The notes below the pieces were generated by a model. It was not told where the DNA came from. It saw only the letters and a program-made list of their open reading frames with translations, and did no database searches. Position numbers and translations under genes: made by a program. DNA of 64,000 nt from contig DGRE01000070.1 in NCBI GenBank assembly GCA_002389905.1, forward strand, positions 3,364 through 67,363, given 5' to 3'. Positions 15,868-25,525 of the stretch are shown here, piece after piece. How positions within the stretch are numbered: the first letter of the stretch is position 1; every line of letters starts with the position of its first letter. Source of the stretch: Hungatella sp. UBA4396. Lineage in GTDB: Bacteria; Bacillota; Clostridia; Lachnospirales; Lachnospiraceae.

Positions 15868-17034
15868 ATGAAACATACGCGTTCAAAGGAATTTATTTAC
15901 AAGATACTGGACATTCTGCTGGTCATTGTACTTGCGGTTCTCGTATATAAGCTGATCACGAACTTGGGTTCATTTATTACAGCATTCAAGAAATTCGCGA
16001 AGATATTCTCCCCTTTTTTCTATGGATTTCTATTGGCCTATATACTAAACATTCCCTGCAACGGAATACAGAGTCTGCTGACCCGTACCAAAATCAACTT
16101 CCTGCGAAAAAATAAGAAAGGGATTTCCATCGGTATCGTATATATCCTGTTGTTCTTTTTGGTTTACGTTGTGCTACGCATGATTATTCCTGCAGCGTAT
16201 GAGAGTATCCTTTTATTTATCAAAAACTTTGACAGGTATTATCAAACAGCGGAGGAATTGCTGGACAGACTTAACGATATTTCGCCCGTCAATCTTGAAC
16301 TAAGTATGAAAAGCCTGCTGCCTGACATGCACAATTTCAGTCTTAATAAGCTCCTTACCTCCTTTAATGCCATTGTAGGTGTGTCTGCCGGGATATTCAA
16401 AATAGTTCTTGTCCTGATATCATCCATATATACGCTGATGGAAAAGGACAGATTCAAAGCATTTCTGCACCGGATTTTAAAGGCATTTACTCCTGATACC
16501 GTATACGAAAGGATTATTTGCTATACCAGCAAACTGAATCTAAGCTGTAAGCAATATATTTACGCGCAAACAATCGACGGCTGTATTCTCGGAACCCTTG
16601 CGGGGATTGAGCTTGCTCTATTAGGCTCCCAATACGCATTGATTCTGGGCATCATGCTGGGACTTGTAAACTACATCCCCTACTTCGGTTCTATTTTCGG
16701 GACAGTAGTGGCATTTTTTGTTGTGATGATTTCTCAAAGCGTTCCGGTTAGTCTTTTGGCCTTATTGATTCTGCTCATTACCCAGCAGATTGACGGAAAT
16801 ATCATACAGCCTAAGCTTATGAGCAACTCCTTTTCCATCAGTCCGCTGCTTGTCATCATCAGTGTAAGCATCGGTGGTGCAGCTGCCGGTGTACTTGGTA
16901 TGCTCGCTGCGATTCCAATAATGGCCACGCTGCTTAGCATCCTGGAGGATATTATTACTCACTTTGAGGAGCAAAAAGAAAAGCAATTAAGCCAAGCTGA
17001 AAGTACTGAAGGAAAACAAGAGCAGAGCCAATAG
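15868..17034 (+). CDS. AI-2E family (PerM/UPF0118) transporter
   Basis: This is a multi-pass membrane protein of the AI-2E exporter/PerM superfamily, 388 residues. Hydrophobic segments at the N-terminus (about 12-32 and 42-62) and a cluster from 210 to 350 fit the seven-to-eight-helix family plan. The conserved NYIPYFGSIFGTV and GNIIQPKLMSNSFSISPL stretches are present. The C-terminal tail is charged and Gln/Glu-rich. Family members are linked to AI-2 export or Na+/H+ exchange, but most, including this one, have unproven cargo. GGGAGGAAAC precedes the start. It appears monocistronic. Confidence 0.9.
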   Translation: MKHTRSKEFIYKILDILLVIVLAVLVYKLITNLGSFITAFKKFAKIFSPFFYGFLLAYILNIPCNGIQSLLTRTKINFLRKNKKGISIGIVYILLFFLVYVVLRMIIPAAYESILLFIKNFDRYYQTAEELLDRLNDISPVNLELSMKSLLPDMHNFSLNKLLTSFNAIVGVSAGIFKIVLVLISSIYTLMEKDRFKAFLHRILKAFTPDTVYERIICYTSKLNLSCKQYIYAQTIDGCILGTLAGIELALLGSQYALILGIMLGLVNYIPYFGSIFGTVVAFFVVMISQSVPVSLLALLILLITQQIDGNIIQPKLMSNSFSISPLLVIISVSIGGAAAGVLGMLAAIPIMATLLSILEDIITHFEEQKEKQLSQAESTEGKQEQSQ

Positions 17035-17160
17035 CCCCTGCAGCAAACGGATATCTATGTGGTACGTTTCAATATATATTTGTCAGATAAAGCTTTTCTG
17101 TTAGAGCTAAAGTATGCCCTTCCAGAATCCCAGTTGCTGCCTCTGCACATGTGTATACTA

Positions 17161-17190
17161 TTGCATTGATGCCAAAGTCCAATGTATAAT
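17161..17190 (+). promoter_or_regulatory. Sigma-A-type promoter for the dioxygenase gene
   Basis: TTGCAT at 17161-17166 and TATAAT at 17185-17190 are 18 bases apart. They lie about 40 bases before ATG 17230. Confidence 0.6.
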
Positions 17191-17229
17191 TAAGTGTATA
17201 AAAATCCCAATAAATAAGGAGTTGATAAT

Positions 17230-18000
17230 ATGTCTAAAATGCCGATGATGTTTGTAGGCCACGGTTCGCCTATGAACGCAATAGAAGACAACCTCTATAC
17301 GAGAAGCTGGAGGGAAATGGTGAAAAAGGTACCTAAGCCTACGTCAATCGTATCAATCTCAGCGCATTGGTATACGAAAGGTACAAAGATTATGAATGAG
17401 GAAAATCCAAAAACTATTTATGATATGTACGGATTTCCCCAAGAGCTATATGAAGTTCTATATCATGCCCCCGGCAATCCCAAACTTGCGGAGAATGCAA
17501 AAAAATTAATCAGTAAACAGAGTGTATTCGATAATTCCTGGGGCATTGACCACGGCACCTGGTCTGTTCTGGTTCATATGTATCCCGAAAGGGATATCCC
17601 TGTCTTTCAGATCAGTATAGATGCCTCCGCACCGCCGGAGGTTCATTATCAGATCGGTAAGGATTTAAGATCTTTAAGACAGCAAGGTGTTCTTTTGTTT
17701 GGCACCGGAAATATTGTGCACAACCTGCGAATGATTGATTGGGGAATGAAAGATCAAGGGTTTGATTGGGCGTATCAGTTTGATAATTTTGTGAAAGAAA
17801 ATATTGAAAATAGAAACCATGAAAATGTCATTAATTATCTGCGCTTGGAAGAGACAGCAAAATTAGCCGTGCCTATGCCGGATCATTTTAACCCAATTTT
17901 ATACATCCTTGGTGCCTCCGATGAAGAGGATCAAGTAGCTACATATAATAACAGTTGTATGATGGGCTCCTTGTCTATGACAAGTTATTTATTTACGTAG
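17230..18000 (+). CDS. DODA-type extradiol ring-opening dioxygenase (class III, YgiD-like)
   Basis: This 256-residue enzyme belongs to the LigB superfamily of metal-dependent extradiol dioxygenases. Probable metal ligands are His11 in VGHGSPMN, His46 in SISAHWY and His164 in GNIVHNL, with GIDHGTW contributing the acid/base histidine region. Characterised relatives cleave 4,5 of L-DOPA or related catechols. In an anaerobe the physiological reaction may differ, or the protein may act during oxygen exposure. Length is typical. It is followed 58 bases later by a GNAT gene that may be cotranscribed. Confidence 0.87.
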   Translation: MSKMPMMFVGHGSPMNAIEDNLYTRSWREMVKKVPKPTSIVSISAHWYTKGTKIMNEENPKTIYDMYGFPQELYEVLYHAPGNPKLAENAKKLISKQSVFDNSWGIDHGTWSVLVHMYPERDIPVFQISIDASAPPEVHYQIGKDLRSLRQQGVLLFGTGNIVHNLRMIDWGMKDQGFDWAYQFDNFVKENIENRNHENVINYLRLEETAKLAVPMPDHFNPILYILGASDEEDQVATYNNSCMMGSLSMTSYLFT

Positions 18001-18058
18001 TTGCCTCATCATGATATGCCGAAGAAAAGCATCAGTATGATTAAAACAAGGAGTCCCT

Positions 18059-18976
18059 ATGAATAAAACAATAAATGACCCATGGATCAAATTGAGCGGA
18101 TGTCTTCGCCAGGAAGATTATGATTTGATTCATTTGCTTCAATTGCACTGCTCCAAGGAAGACCAAATCACGTTAAAGCTGGAGCTGGACTATAAGCTTA
18201 GTGATGCTGCCAATGGGGCTGACAAGGTCAACATTCATAACATCAATGAATTCATGTACTTTTCCGGGGCTCAGCTGGTAGGGTATCTCGGGGTATCCGC
18301 CTTCGGAGGCACCTCGGCACCTCTCGAGATTACCGGAATGGTGCATCCAAACTATCGGCGGCAGGGGATTTTTTCAAAACTGTTTGAATTAGCGCTTTCA
18401 GAGTGCAGAAGGAGAGATACAGGCAGTGTGCTTCTGTTGTGCGACAGAAACTCTGCTTCTGGTCAGACGTTTTTAGAAAAAGCCGGTGCTGCATATAGCG
18501 TTTCGGAATTTGAGATGTATCTGCAAGATGACACCGCTGAGGTAAACAAGAGGCGGATGTGTGACATCAGCTTTAGAAAGGCCACTAATGCAGATGCCTT
18601 CGAAATAGCCCGCCAAAATGCGATTTATTTTGGTGATCGTTTTGATGAAGAGAATGAGAATATTCCACTCCCGGAAGATGAGGAAAAACGTGGCATGACC
18701 ATTTATCTTACAAAAAAGGATGACCAGCTCGTTGGAAAAGTCAACCTGCAGTTGACGAATGGGCTTGGAGGAATCTACGGGCTGGGCGTATTGCCGGAGC
18801 ACCGCGGAAAGGGCCTTGGGCGGGCAATTTTACTGGGAGCCATAGAAAAATTGAAGGCCGCCAACGCAACCGAGATCATGCTTCAAGTTGCCGCTGAGAA
18901 TGCGGCGGCCCTCAACTTATATAAATCCTGCGGATTCCGTGAAACGTCCATAATGGACTATTTTGAGTTGGGATGA
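18059..18976 (+). CDS. Tandem-GNAT N-acetyltransferase
   Basis: Two GNAT domains are fused in 305 residues. The first (about 60-165) has the acetyl-CoA motif HPNYRRQGIFSKLF. The second (about 170-305) has LPEHRGKGLGRAIL followed by the C-terminal LYKSCGF. Both pyrophosphate-binding Q/RxxGxG/A loops are readable, so both domains may bind acetyl-CoA. Substrate is unknown; double GNATs include mycothiol-synthase-like and antibiotic-modifying enzymes. The gene lies between the dioxygenase and the amine oxidase, on the same strand. Confidence 0.87.
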   Translation: MNKTINDPWIKLSGCLRQEDYDLIHLLQLHCSKEDQITLKLELDYKLSDAANGADKVNIHNINEFMYFSGAQLVGYLGVSAFGGTSAPLEITGMVHPNYRRQGIFSKLFELALSECRRRDTGSVLLLCDRNSASGQTFLEKAGAAYSVSEFEMYLQDDTAEVNKRRMCDISFRKATNADAFEIARQNAIYFGDRFDEENENIPLPEDEEKRGMTIYLTKKDDQLVGKVNLQLTNGLGGIYGLGVLPEHRGKGLGRAILLGAIEKLKAANATEIMLQVAAENAAALNLYKSCGFRETSIMDYFELG

Positions 18977-19094
18977 TTACAATTATTTTTGAGTCTAAAT
19001 AGCTTAATTTCCACTGAATTGATTTTCCCTAAGTATATTTTTAAAATTCAGATAATACATTTACTACAAGAGAGTTGATGAAAGGCATCCTTAT

Positions 19095-20771
19095 ATGTCT
19101 GATCAAACAGTTAATTATCTGACAAACCCAAGTGATTCGACAAGATATGAAATATTAAGAAATGCTTTTACAAACGCCGGCCGGCCGGAAGATTTTGAAA
19201 ATGTAGTTGAACTATTAAATCCCCCGCCTGATATAACCTCCTATGCTGCTCCCGGAGCACATAAAAATCTAAAAGTAGGCATAATAGGTGCAGGTCTGGC
19301 AGGTTTATCCGCTGCCTTTGAATTAAGAAAAATTGGAGCAGAAGTTACGCTATATGATGCCATGGAAGACCGTATAGGTGGAAGGGTGTATACTTATTAT
19401 TTTGATCAGGACAGGCGGTATTATGGAGAATTTGGTGCTATGAGAATTCCCTTATCCCATGGTACAACCTGGCATTATATAAATTTGTTACATCTGGATA
19501 CCATTTCGCTTACTTCACCTTTTCCTAACAACTTTATATACGTTCATAATACCAGAATACGGAGAGATCGGGATGGAAGTAATTTAACGAAATATTTATA
19601 TCCCTTATTTAATCTTGCTGGCTATGAAGAATCTTTGCCATGGTCAGCGTTAAGTGATTATGCCTTTGATTCTGTCTTATTAAGCCTGGCTCCGGATATC
19701 CGGAGAGAACTGCTGCAGATTCTGCCGGCGTATTCGCCAGAGTATGCTTTCTATATAAACAACAGTATCAGGGAGATACTGGAGATGCGCGGTTTAAGCC
19801 AGGATGCCATAAACTTAATAGCCAGTGTGGACCCTCTGACCGGAGGACTGCTGAACACTAGTTACGGTGAATCCCTGCAGGAATTATATTCCATGGATTA
19901 TCTGAATACTTACCGAATAGCCGGAGGTATGATTAACCTTCCTTTTGCTTTTTATAATTCACTTATGTCCCCCAATCCGAGCGAGTATGATATTGCACCG
20001 GATTTGCTTGGAAATGTTGATATCAAATTTGGCCATAATATAACCGGTATTTATCAGAATTCCTCTGAAAGTAAAGTTATTCTAAGGTATAATAGCACTT
20101 ACATGACAAATGCATATAAAGAATTTGATTACGTTATCTGTACCATACCATTCTCCACATTAAGGGAAATAGATATAAAACCATTTTTCAGTAATCAAAA
20201 AATGCAGGCTATCCGGGAATTATTTTACTCCGATTCCCTTAAGGCTGCCTTTTTCTGTAACCGGCGTTTTTGGGAAGAAAATACGGCATATGGAAACATG
20301 AACGGAGGTATCTCTTTTACTGATTTGCCGATTCAGTCCATTATATATCCCCCTGACCATATTCAATGTACGGAGCCCTTATCCTGCTCACCATTAGAAC
20401 CGGGTGTATTAATTGCCTCTTATAATGTGAATCAGGATTCTATACGGGTCGCGAATCAAAGCGAAAGCAGGCGGTTTTCGCTGATTGAGAGAAATGTGGA
20501 AGAGGTACATGGTCTGCCGGAGAATTTCTTAGATTCTATTGTGGAATATTATAAAGTTGTAGATTGGAACCAGCAGCAGTGGTTTCGAGGAGCATTTGCT
20601 GTAAATCTTCCCGGTCAAAAGATAAATTTTGCCAATACTATTCTTGAACCGGAATATAATAACCGTGTATTTTTTGCTGGAGAACATACTTCTGTAAAGC
20701 ATGGCTGGATACAGGGATCCTTATACAGCGGTATGCTGGCGGCTAATACTCTGGCGATGAATCTGAGATAA
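19095..20771 (+). CDS. Flavin monoamine/L-amino-acid oxidase family protein
   Basis: This is an FAD-dependent oxidase of 558 residues. The dinucleotide-binding motif GIIGAGLAGLSAAFELR starts at about residue 56. It is followed by the GGRVYT motif and then by FGAMRIP, as in L-amino-acid oxidases. The C-terminal FAD-contact motif is VFFAGEHTSVKHGWIQGS. An N-terminal extension of about 55 residues precedes the flavin fold and has no signal peptide, so it is probably cytoplasmic. Such enzymes produce H2O2, and a catalase gene lies 2 kb downstream; functional linkage is only suggestive. A terminator follows. Confidence 0.87.
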   Translation: MSDQTVNYLTNPSDSTRYEILRNAFTNAGRPEDFENVVELLNPPPDITSYAAPGAHKNLKVGIIGAGLAGLSAAFELRKIGAEVTLYDAMEDRIGGRVYTYYFDQDRRYYGEFGAMRIPLSHGTTWHYINLLHLDTISLTSPFPNNFIYVHNTRIRRDRDGSNLTKYLYPLFNLAGYEESLPWSALSDYAFDSVLLSLAPDIRRELLQILPAYSPEYAFYINNSIREILEMRGLSQDAINLIASVDPLTGGLLNTSYGESLQELYSMDYLNTYRIAGGMINLPFAFYNSLMSPNPSEYDIAPDLLGNVDIKFGHNITGIYQNSSESKVILRYNSTYMTNAYKEFDYVICTIPFSTLREIDIKPFFSNQKMQAIRELFYSDSLKAAFFCNRRFWEENTAYGNMNGGISFTDLPIQSIIYPPDHIQCTEPLSCSPLEPGVLIASYNVNQDSIRVANQSESRRFSLIERNVEEVHGLPENFLDSIVEYYKVVDWNQQQWFRGAFAVNLPGQKINFANTILEPEYNNRVFFAGEHTSVKHGWIQGSLYSGMLAANTLAMNLR

Positions 20772-20889
20772 TATTAATATAGGATAATATAGAATTGGAA
20801 TATCAAAGTTTTAAACCGATTATAGATTATTTGATTTGTAATAATCAATAATAAAACCAGAGAAAATATTTTCAACTGAAAAATATGAG

Positions 20890-20937
20890 TTAGTAAAAAA
20901 AGAAACGGCGTTGACTTTGCCGTTTCTTTCTTACTAA
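20890..20937 (+). terminator. Terminator after the amine oxidase gene
   Basis: The main stem 20900-20909 with 20919-20928 is ten perfect pairs, and outer TTAGTAA/TTACTAA arms extend it. It has A-rich and T-rich flanks. The rest of the 344-base gap to 21116 holds an open minus-strand stretch without a start codon and nothing I recognise. Confidence 0.75.
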
Positions 20938-21115
20938 TCATGTGTTGATACACTTCATCGTTTTCACATGCGCCAACTACAATAGCGAGTATATCATCAG
21001 TATGTTGAGGTAAATTACGAGTAACTTAGATAGGTTAAGTGCATTTATATCTCTTCCACTAAGGACATAACATGGAAACAGCGATTAAAGTTGGTAAGCA
21101 GAACAGGAGGCTTCC

Positions 21116-21730
21116 GTGGATTTCAACGAAAAATTACAACAGCTTAGAAAGCAAAATAATCTCACGCAGGAGCAGCTTGCGGAGCAATTATATGTATCAA
21201 GAACGGCTATATCGAAATGGGAAAGCGGCAAGGGCTATCCCAACATTGAATCCCTAAAGTGTATTTCTAAATTTTTCTCAATATCCATTGATGAATTGCT
21301 GTCAGGAGGGGAACTAATAAACCTTGCAGAAATAGAGAATCGCTCCAACCTTAATAAGATCTATAATTTTATCAGTGGGCTGCTGGATGTGATGGCAGTT
21401 GCGTTTGTGTTTTTGCCCTTATATGGAGAAATAAAAGGGGATTATATTTATTCTGTCAATTTACTGTCATTCACTCAAATAGAACCCATAAATCTTATCA
21501 TCTATTGGTGTATTTTCATCACTATAATTGGGCTTGGTATTGCCAAACTTATATTCACTCATTTGGATAAAGAGTCATGGAACAACCTGGCGGCGAAATA
21601 CTCCATTGCCTTGAGTGTCGCAGCGGTCTGTTCTTTTGCCGCAGCCAGGGAACCTTATGTAACAGTGCTTCTGTTTTTGCTTTTTGTGATAAAGATATTT
21701 TTATTGATGAAGCAGAATAGAACCAGATAA
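21116..21730 (+). CDS. XRE-family regulator with membrane domain
   Basis: This protein has a helix-turn-helix at residues 5-60 (NNLTQEQLAEQLYVSRTAIS then KWESGKGYPN) and a C-terminal membrane part with about four hydrophobic helices (85-200). Total length is 204. The GTG start at 21116 is supported by AGGAGG five bases upstream. Such HTH-membrane proteins are common in Firmicutes and often regulate neighbouring transporters or envelope genes. The next gene, uppP, acts in cell-wall lipid recycling and could be a target. A terminator separates them, so they are not one operon. Confidence 0.85.
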   Translation: MDFNEKLQQLRKQNNLTQEQLAEQLYVSRTAISKWESGKGYPNIESLKCISKFFSISIDELLSGGELINLAEIENRSNLNKIYNFISGLLDVMAVAFVFLPLYGEIKGDYIYSVNLLSFTQIEPINLIIYWCIFITIIGLGIAKLIFTHLDKESWNNLAAKYSIALSVAAVCSFAAAREPYVTVLLFLLFVIKIFLLMKQNRTR

Positions 21731-21756
21731 AAGTCACCAAAAACCCTTGAAAATAA

Positions 21757-21788
21757 GGCTCTGACACGGAACGTGTCGGAGACTTTTT
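21757..21788 (+). terminator. Terminator after the XRE gene
   Basis: Stem arms around 21757-21768 and 21772-21783 with a GAA loop include a perfect CTGACACG/CGTGTCGG-like core. They are followed by TTTTT. Confidence 0.7.
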
Positions 21789-21929
21789 CTGCAGTGAAGA
21801 TAAGTTTCTTGTTTCTTTTTATGTCCGGGCTGATAATAAACCTGCTGGTTAGAGCAACCGGTAAAATAATTAGAAAGGACTGATATGTATGGAGTATATC
21901 ATTGAAACTAAAAAGGAGGATTTGAAATA

Positions 21930-22766
21930 ATGGTATTAGATTTTGTGGAATTTCTGAAAGTGATTTTTCTTGGGATTGTAGAGGGAGTTACAGAATGGCT
22001 GCCAATTAGCAGCACAGGACATATGCTTCTCGTTGACGAATTTATTACACTTGATATGAGCGGAGCATTTAAAGAAATGTTTTTTGTTGTTATTCAGCTC
22101 GGAGCAATTCTCGCAGTTGTCCTCTTGTTCTGGAATAAAATGCTTCCCTTTCAATTTAGCGATAAAACCCAGCCTATTATTAAAAAAGACACTTTTTCAC
22201 TTTGGTTTAAGGTAGTGGTTGCCTGTATTCCGGGAGCTGTCATAACAATTTTGTTTGACGATTATATTGAAGCTCATTTGCAAACCCCAATGGTAATTGC
22301 AGCGGCCCTTATTTTCTATGGAATCGTTTTTATTGTCATTGAAATATGGAATAAAAGGCGGTTGCCAACTACTTCAAGAGTAGAAGACATTACTTATTAC
22401 ACTGCTTTTCTGATTGGACTATTTCAAGTGCTTTCCATTATCCCCGGAACTTCGCGTTCAGGAGCTACCATTATAGGTGCATTGCTTATCGGTGTATCAA
22501 GAGTTGCGGCAGCGGAATTTACATTTTTTCTTGCGGTTCCTGTTATGTTTGGCTTAAGTGCAATTAAAGTATTGAAATTTGGTTTTGCTTTTACAAGCGC
22601 AGAACTGTTTGTTTTGGTACTGGGTATGACGACAGCTTTTGCAGTGTCTATTCTGGTAATACAGTTCCTCATGGGATATATTAAAAAGCATGATTTCAAG
22701 GTGTTTGGATATTATAGAATTATTTTAGGAGTTATTGTTTGCTTGTATTTTACACTTGGCCGGTAG
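21930..22766 (+). CDS. uppP: Undecaprenyl-diphosphatase UppP (BacA family)
   Basis: This integral membrane enzyme dephosphorylates undecaprenyl pyrophosphate so the lipid carrier can be reused in peptidoglycan synthesis. Overproduction gives bacitracin resistance in other bacteria. Both family motifs are present: EGVTEWLPISSTGHM near residue 20 and PGTSRSGATIIGALL near 172. Roughly eight hydrophobic segments and a length of 278 match the family. AAAGGAGG lies ten bases before ATG 21930. Transcription ends at a strong bidirectional terminator shared with the convergent catalase gene. Confidence 0.95.
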   Translation: MVLDFVEFLKVIFLGIVEGVTEWLPISSTGHMLLVDEFITLDMSGAFKEMFFVVIQLGAILAVVLLFWNKMLPFQFSDKTQPIIKKDTFSLWFKVVVACIPGAVITILFDDYIEAHLQTPMVIAAALIFYGIVFIVIEIWNKRRLPTTSRVEDITYYTAFLIGLFQVLSIIPGTSRSGATIIGALLIGVSRVAAAEFTFFLAVPVMFGLSAIKVLKFGFAFTSAELFVLVLGMTTAFAVSILVIQFLMGYIKKHDFKVFGYYRIILGVIVCLYFTLGR

Positions 22767-22810
22767 ATTTAAATTGGCAGAATGGTATGATTATTAGTGC
22801 AATATAGATA

Positions 22811-22864
22811 AAAAAACTGCTAAGACTAAACCCCTCAGTACTCGGTTTAGTCTTAGCAGTTTTT
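22811..22864 (+). terminator. Bidirectional terminator between uppP and catalase
   Basis: A perfect stem of about 21 bp (22812-22832 with 22844-22864) has A-run and T-run flanks and an 11-base loop. It serves both convergent genes. Confidence 0.9.
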
Positions 22865-22911
22865 AGCTTTATTAAATCAGGCAGGTATACATCATTCTTA
22901 TCCCCAGCCGT

Positions 22912-24423
22912 CTATCTTCCCATTGTACCTTCATATGAACACATTTGATTTCTGACCATCTCTGCAAGTGCAGGGGAAACTTGTTCTAAATGCCATAATA
23001 CGATACACTGCGTATTAGGCTGGGCATCTACAAGTCCTGATGCAATATTACTCACAAGATTCTTTTTCTCTGTTGCAGAAAAAGATTCATATCTTTGAGT
23101 GGCTTGTGTGTAATCATCCGGATTTGGGATTTCGGAACGCATGATTTCACCGGCGACATATCTGCCGTTTCCGCTGGATACCATGGATGCAGGAGTCCAG
23201 CCAGGCTGTTTGTTGATGGGGATATTACGGTAATCAGGACCCAATCTGTGACGCTGTGCATCCGAGTAAATAAAGGTACGGCCCTGCAGCACCTTATCAT
23301 CTGAAAATTCCAGACCTGGAACTAAATTCGCTGGATTAAAAGCTAATTTATCTACCTGCTCATTAAAGTTATCCGGGTTGCAGTTTAAAACCATACGTCC
23401 CACCGGTAAAAGGGGATACTGGTTTTCATCCCATAACTTAGTATCATCCAAAGGATCAAATGGAAGGATTCTTTCATCCTCAGGATTCATTAACTGTACC
23501 CGCAGTTCATATTCGACAGTCTCTCCTTTTGCTATGGTGTCATACAGATCACGTCCGGCAATGTCAGGGTCTTGGCATGCCAGCCACTGAGCTTCCTGTT
23601 GGTCAATATACTGGGCTCCAGCCAACGGGAGCCAGTGGTATTTCACATAGCGGCGAACGCCCTGTGCATTTTTCCAGACATAGGTGCTTACGCTGTACCC
23701 TGGAATATGGCGAAGGCTTTTGACCGTTCCATAATCTGAAAAAAGCCACATCAGCATATTCGTTGCCTCTGGATACCTGGCGAACAGACTCCAAAGCTGT
23801 TCCGGGTCAGTAAGGTTATTCACAGGCGAAGGAGACATGTGGCTAATTACTTCTGGTATACGAATTGCATCACGTACAAAAAAGACAGGGAGATGATTGC
23901 AGAGCAGATCAAAGAATCCCTCATCGGTATAAAATCTGGTGCTGAATCCCCGCACATTTCTGGAGGTGTCCGGTGTTCCTTGATTGCTTGAAGCGAGAGA
24001 GAAGCGGACCGCTACCGGAACCTGTTGATTAGGCGTTTGCAGGAATCCGGCTTTGGTATATTCTCTCATTGAGTGAGTGGTGTAAAAATACCCAAAAGCT
24101 CCGTATCCTTTTGCATGGATACGTCTTGGCGGTTTTGTGGAGGATACAAAGGTTTCCAGGGTTTCATGCAGAACAGTGTCCTGCACAAGAACAGGGCCCC
24201 GTACACCCACCGTCTGGGAATGGGATACATCTGAAATTTCTGCTTTTGCAGACATTACGTTTGAACGGGGGGCTGAGGCAGTCATCGGGTTACTGTTCCT
24301 ACAGGCACCTGAGAAAGGCGAGTGAGATTGATTACGATTCATCTGCTCGTTTTGGTTTTGTCTTCCTGCCGCACATTGGGGATTTCCTTCGTTTGATTGA
24401 AACCTTCCGTTGTTGTTGTACAT
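22912..24423 (-). CDS. Heme catalase
   Basis: This monofunctional heme catalase dismutates H2O2 to water and oxygen. The distal histidine lies in RRIHAKGYGAFGYF. The proximal heme-ligand tyrosine is in FIYSDAQRHRLGPDYR. The substrate-channel segment RNVRGFSTRFYTDEG is also present. A Gln/Asn-rich N-terminal tail of about 60 residues precedes the core. The start chosen is ATG 24423, seven bases after GGAGGG. A TTG at 24438 would add five residues. The resulting 503 residues fits small-subunit catalases. It gives an anaerobe oxidative protection, and an H2O2-producing oxidase gene is encoded nearby. Confidence 0.95.
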   Translation of the reverse strand: MYNNNGRFQSNEGNPQCAAGRQNQNEQMNRNQSHSPFSGACRNSNPMTASAPRSNVMSAKAEISDVSHSQTVGVRGPVLVQDTVLHETLETFVSSTKPPRRIHAKGYGAFGYFYTTHSMREYTKAGFLQTPNQQVPVAVRFSLASSNQGTPDTSRNVRGFSTRFYTDEGFFDLLCNHLPVFFVRDAIRIPEVISHMSPSPVNNLTDPEQLWSLFARYPEATNMLMWLFSDYGTVKSLRHIPGYSVSTYVWKNAQGVRRYVKYHWLPLAGAQYIDQQEAQWLACQDPDIAGRDLYDTIAKGETVEYELRVQLMNPEDERILPFDPLDDTKLWDENQYPLLPVGRMVLNCNPDNFNEQVDKLAFNPANLVPGLEFSDDKVLQGRTFIYSDAQRHRLGPDYRNIPINKQPGWTPASMVSSGNGRYVAGEIMRSEIPNPDDYTQATQRYESFSATEKKNLVSNIASGLVDAQPNTQCIVLWHLEQVSPALAEMVRNQMCSYEGTMGR

Positions 24424-24573
24424 ATATAGGCCCTCCAAAGCTTTTTAAATTCAAAATGACATAATACACTGTATTCTTTATTTTTTTAAATAATACCATT
24501 ACCTCTGCATGATTTGATTTCCCATTAAACGGTATGTCAGTATTTACTGCAAAAAAGTATTTCTCCCAAAAGA

Positions 24574-24645
24574 ATCAAAAAACCAGATTTTTTCGCTTGC
24601 TACATCATTTGTATGCATCGAATCCATCTGGTTTCTTGATTTTTT
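24574..24645 (-). terminator. Terminator after the arginase-family gene
   Basis: Arms 24574-24588 and 24626-24640 pair at 14 of 15 bases, with a loop of about 37 bases. T-runs flank both sides, so it may act in both directions. It lies between the minus-strand arginase-like gene and catalase. Confidence 0.55.
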
Positions 24646-24670
24646 AGTTTCATATCAATCCTGTTGAGCT

Positions 24671-25525
24671 TTACTTGAATATAGGCAAAGAGGCAAGAAA
24701 ATTATGAAGGTTCAGAGCATCCCATGGCAAGTACTCGGCAATAGATAATCCTACAACATCGGTCTGCTGGGAAACATCACCAATCAGCTTTAATATTTGT
24801 GATAGGGTCATTTTTCCACTGGGAGCATCAATCTGGGTGCCGTCGGGATTGGAGAAAAGCAGGGAACGGAAGAGTGTTGGGTCAAGCACATCCATATCAA
24901 AATGGATTGCCAGGTGTTCAATTCCTTTCTCCTGAATCCATTGTAAAACAGGTCCGCTGTCATCAGCCAGGTCCTCCGGCCCGGCTTTTCTCAGCTTCAA
25001 CCGGCTAACAATCTCTGCTTCTTCCGGTGATGTCTCCCGTAAACCTCCGTACATAATCAATTCAGGATTGAGCGGCATTTTCACTTCTTTGGAAAAAACA
25101 GGATCTCCCTCGCCTAACAAGTTGCCCAAAACCATGGCATGCTCATTTATATACATTTCAGGTGTGGACACATCAGGATGAGAATCCAGCCATAATACGC
25201 CCGGCTTACCATGGTATTTTTCATTCAGGTAAGCAAATGGTGCCTGTGAAACCAGACAATCTCCGCCGAACACAATGATTCGTTCCGGCTGATGGGCTTC
25301 TATGATCTTTCGGGCTGAACGCTGCTGCTGCAATAAGACTGTTTGGGCAAATACGCCATTTTCCGTTGGCAGTTCTGAGCCGTCATATGGTACGACAGGA
25401 ACTTCTACTTGTGGGATGTTTCCAGCTTCCGGCGCAAGCCATGCAAGCAGCTTAGCTCCGAAGCTGTAAGGGGGATTGTTTCCTCCCTGCCATTGAGGCA
25501 TTATTAAACGTAATGTATCTGACAT
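24671..25525 (-). CDS. Arginase/agmatinase superfamily protein with a Cys metal-site substitution
   Basis: This ureohydrolase-fold protein has 284 residues. The binuclear Mn site is mostly conserved: LDSHPDVS gives Asp114, His116 and Asp118, and HFDMDVLDP gives Asp210 and Asp212. The first ligand, normally His in GGDH, is Cys90 here (FGGDCLVS). NEHAMVLGNLLG retains the active-site histidine. The substitution could change metal preference or substrate, so arginase activity should not be assumed; an agmatinase, formiminoglutamase or other amidinohydrolase is possible. It is divergently transcribed from an HxlR regulator, which probably controls it. Confidence 0.82.
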   Translation of the reverse strand: MSDTLRLIMPQWQGGNNPPYSFGAKLLAWLAPEAGNIPQVEVPVVPYDGSELPTENGVFAQTVLLQQQRSARKIIEAHQPERIIVFGGDCLVSQAPFAYLNEKYHGKPGVLWLDSHPDVSTPEMYINEHAMVLGNLLGEGDPVFSKEVKMPLNPELIMYGGLRETSPEEAEIVSRLKLRKAGPEDLADDSGPVLQWIQEKGIEHLAIHFDMDVLDPTLFRSLLFSNPDGTQIDAPSGKMTLSQILKLIGDVSQQTDVVGLSIAEYLPWDALNLHNFLASLPIFK

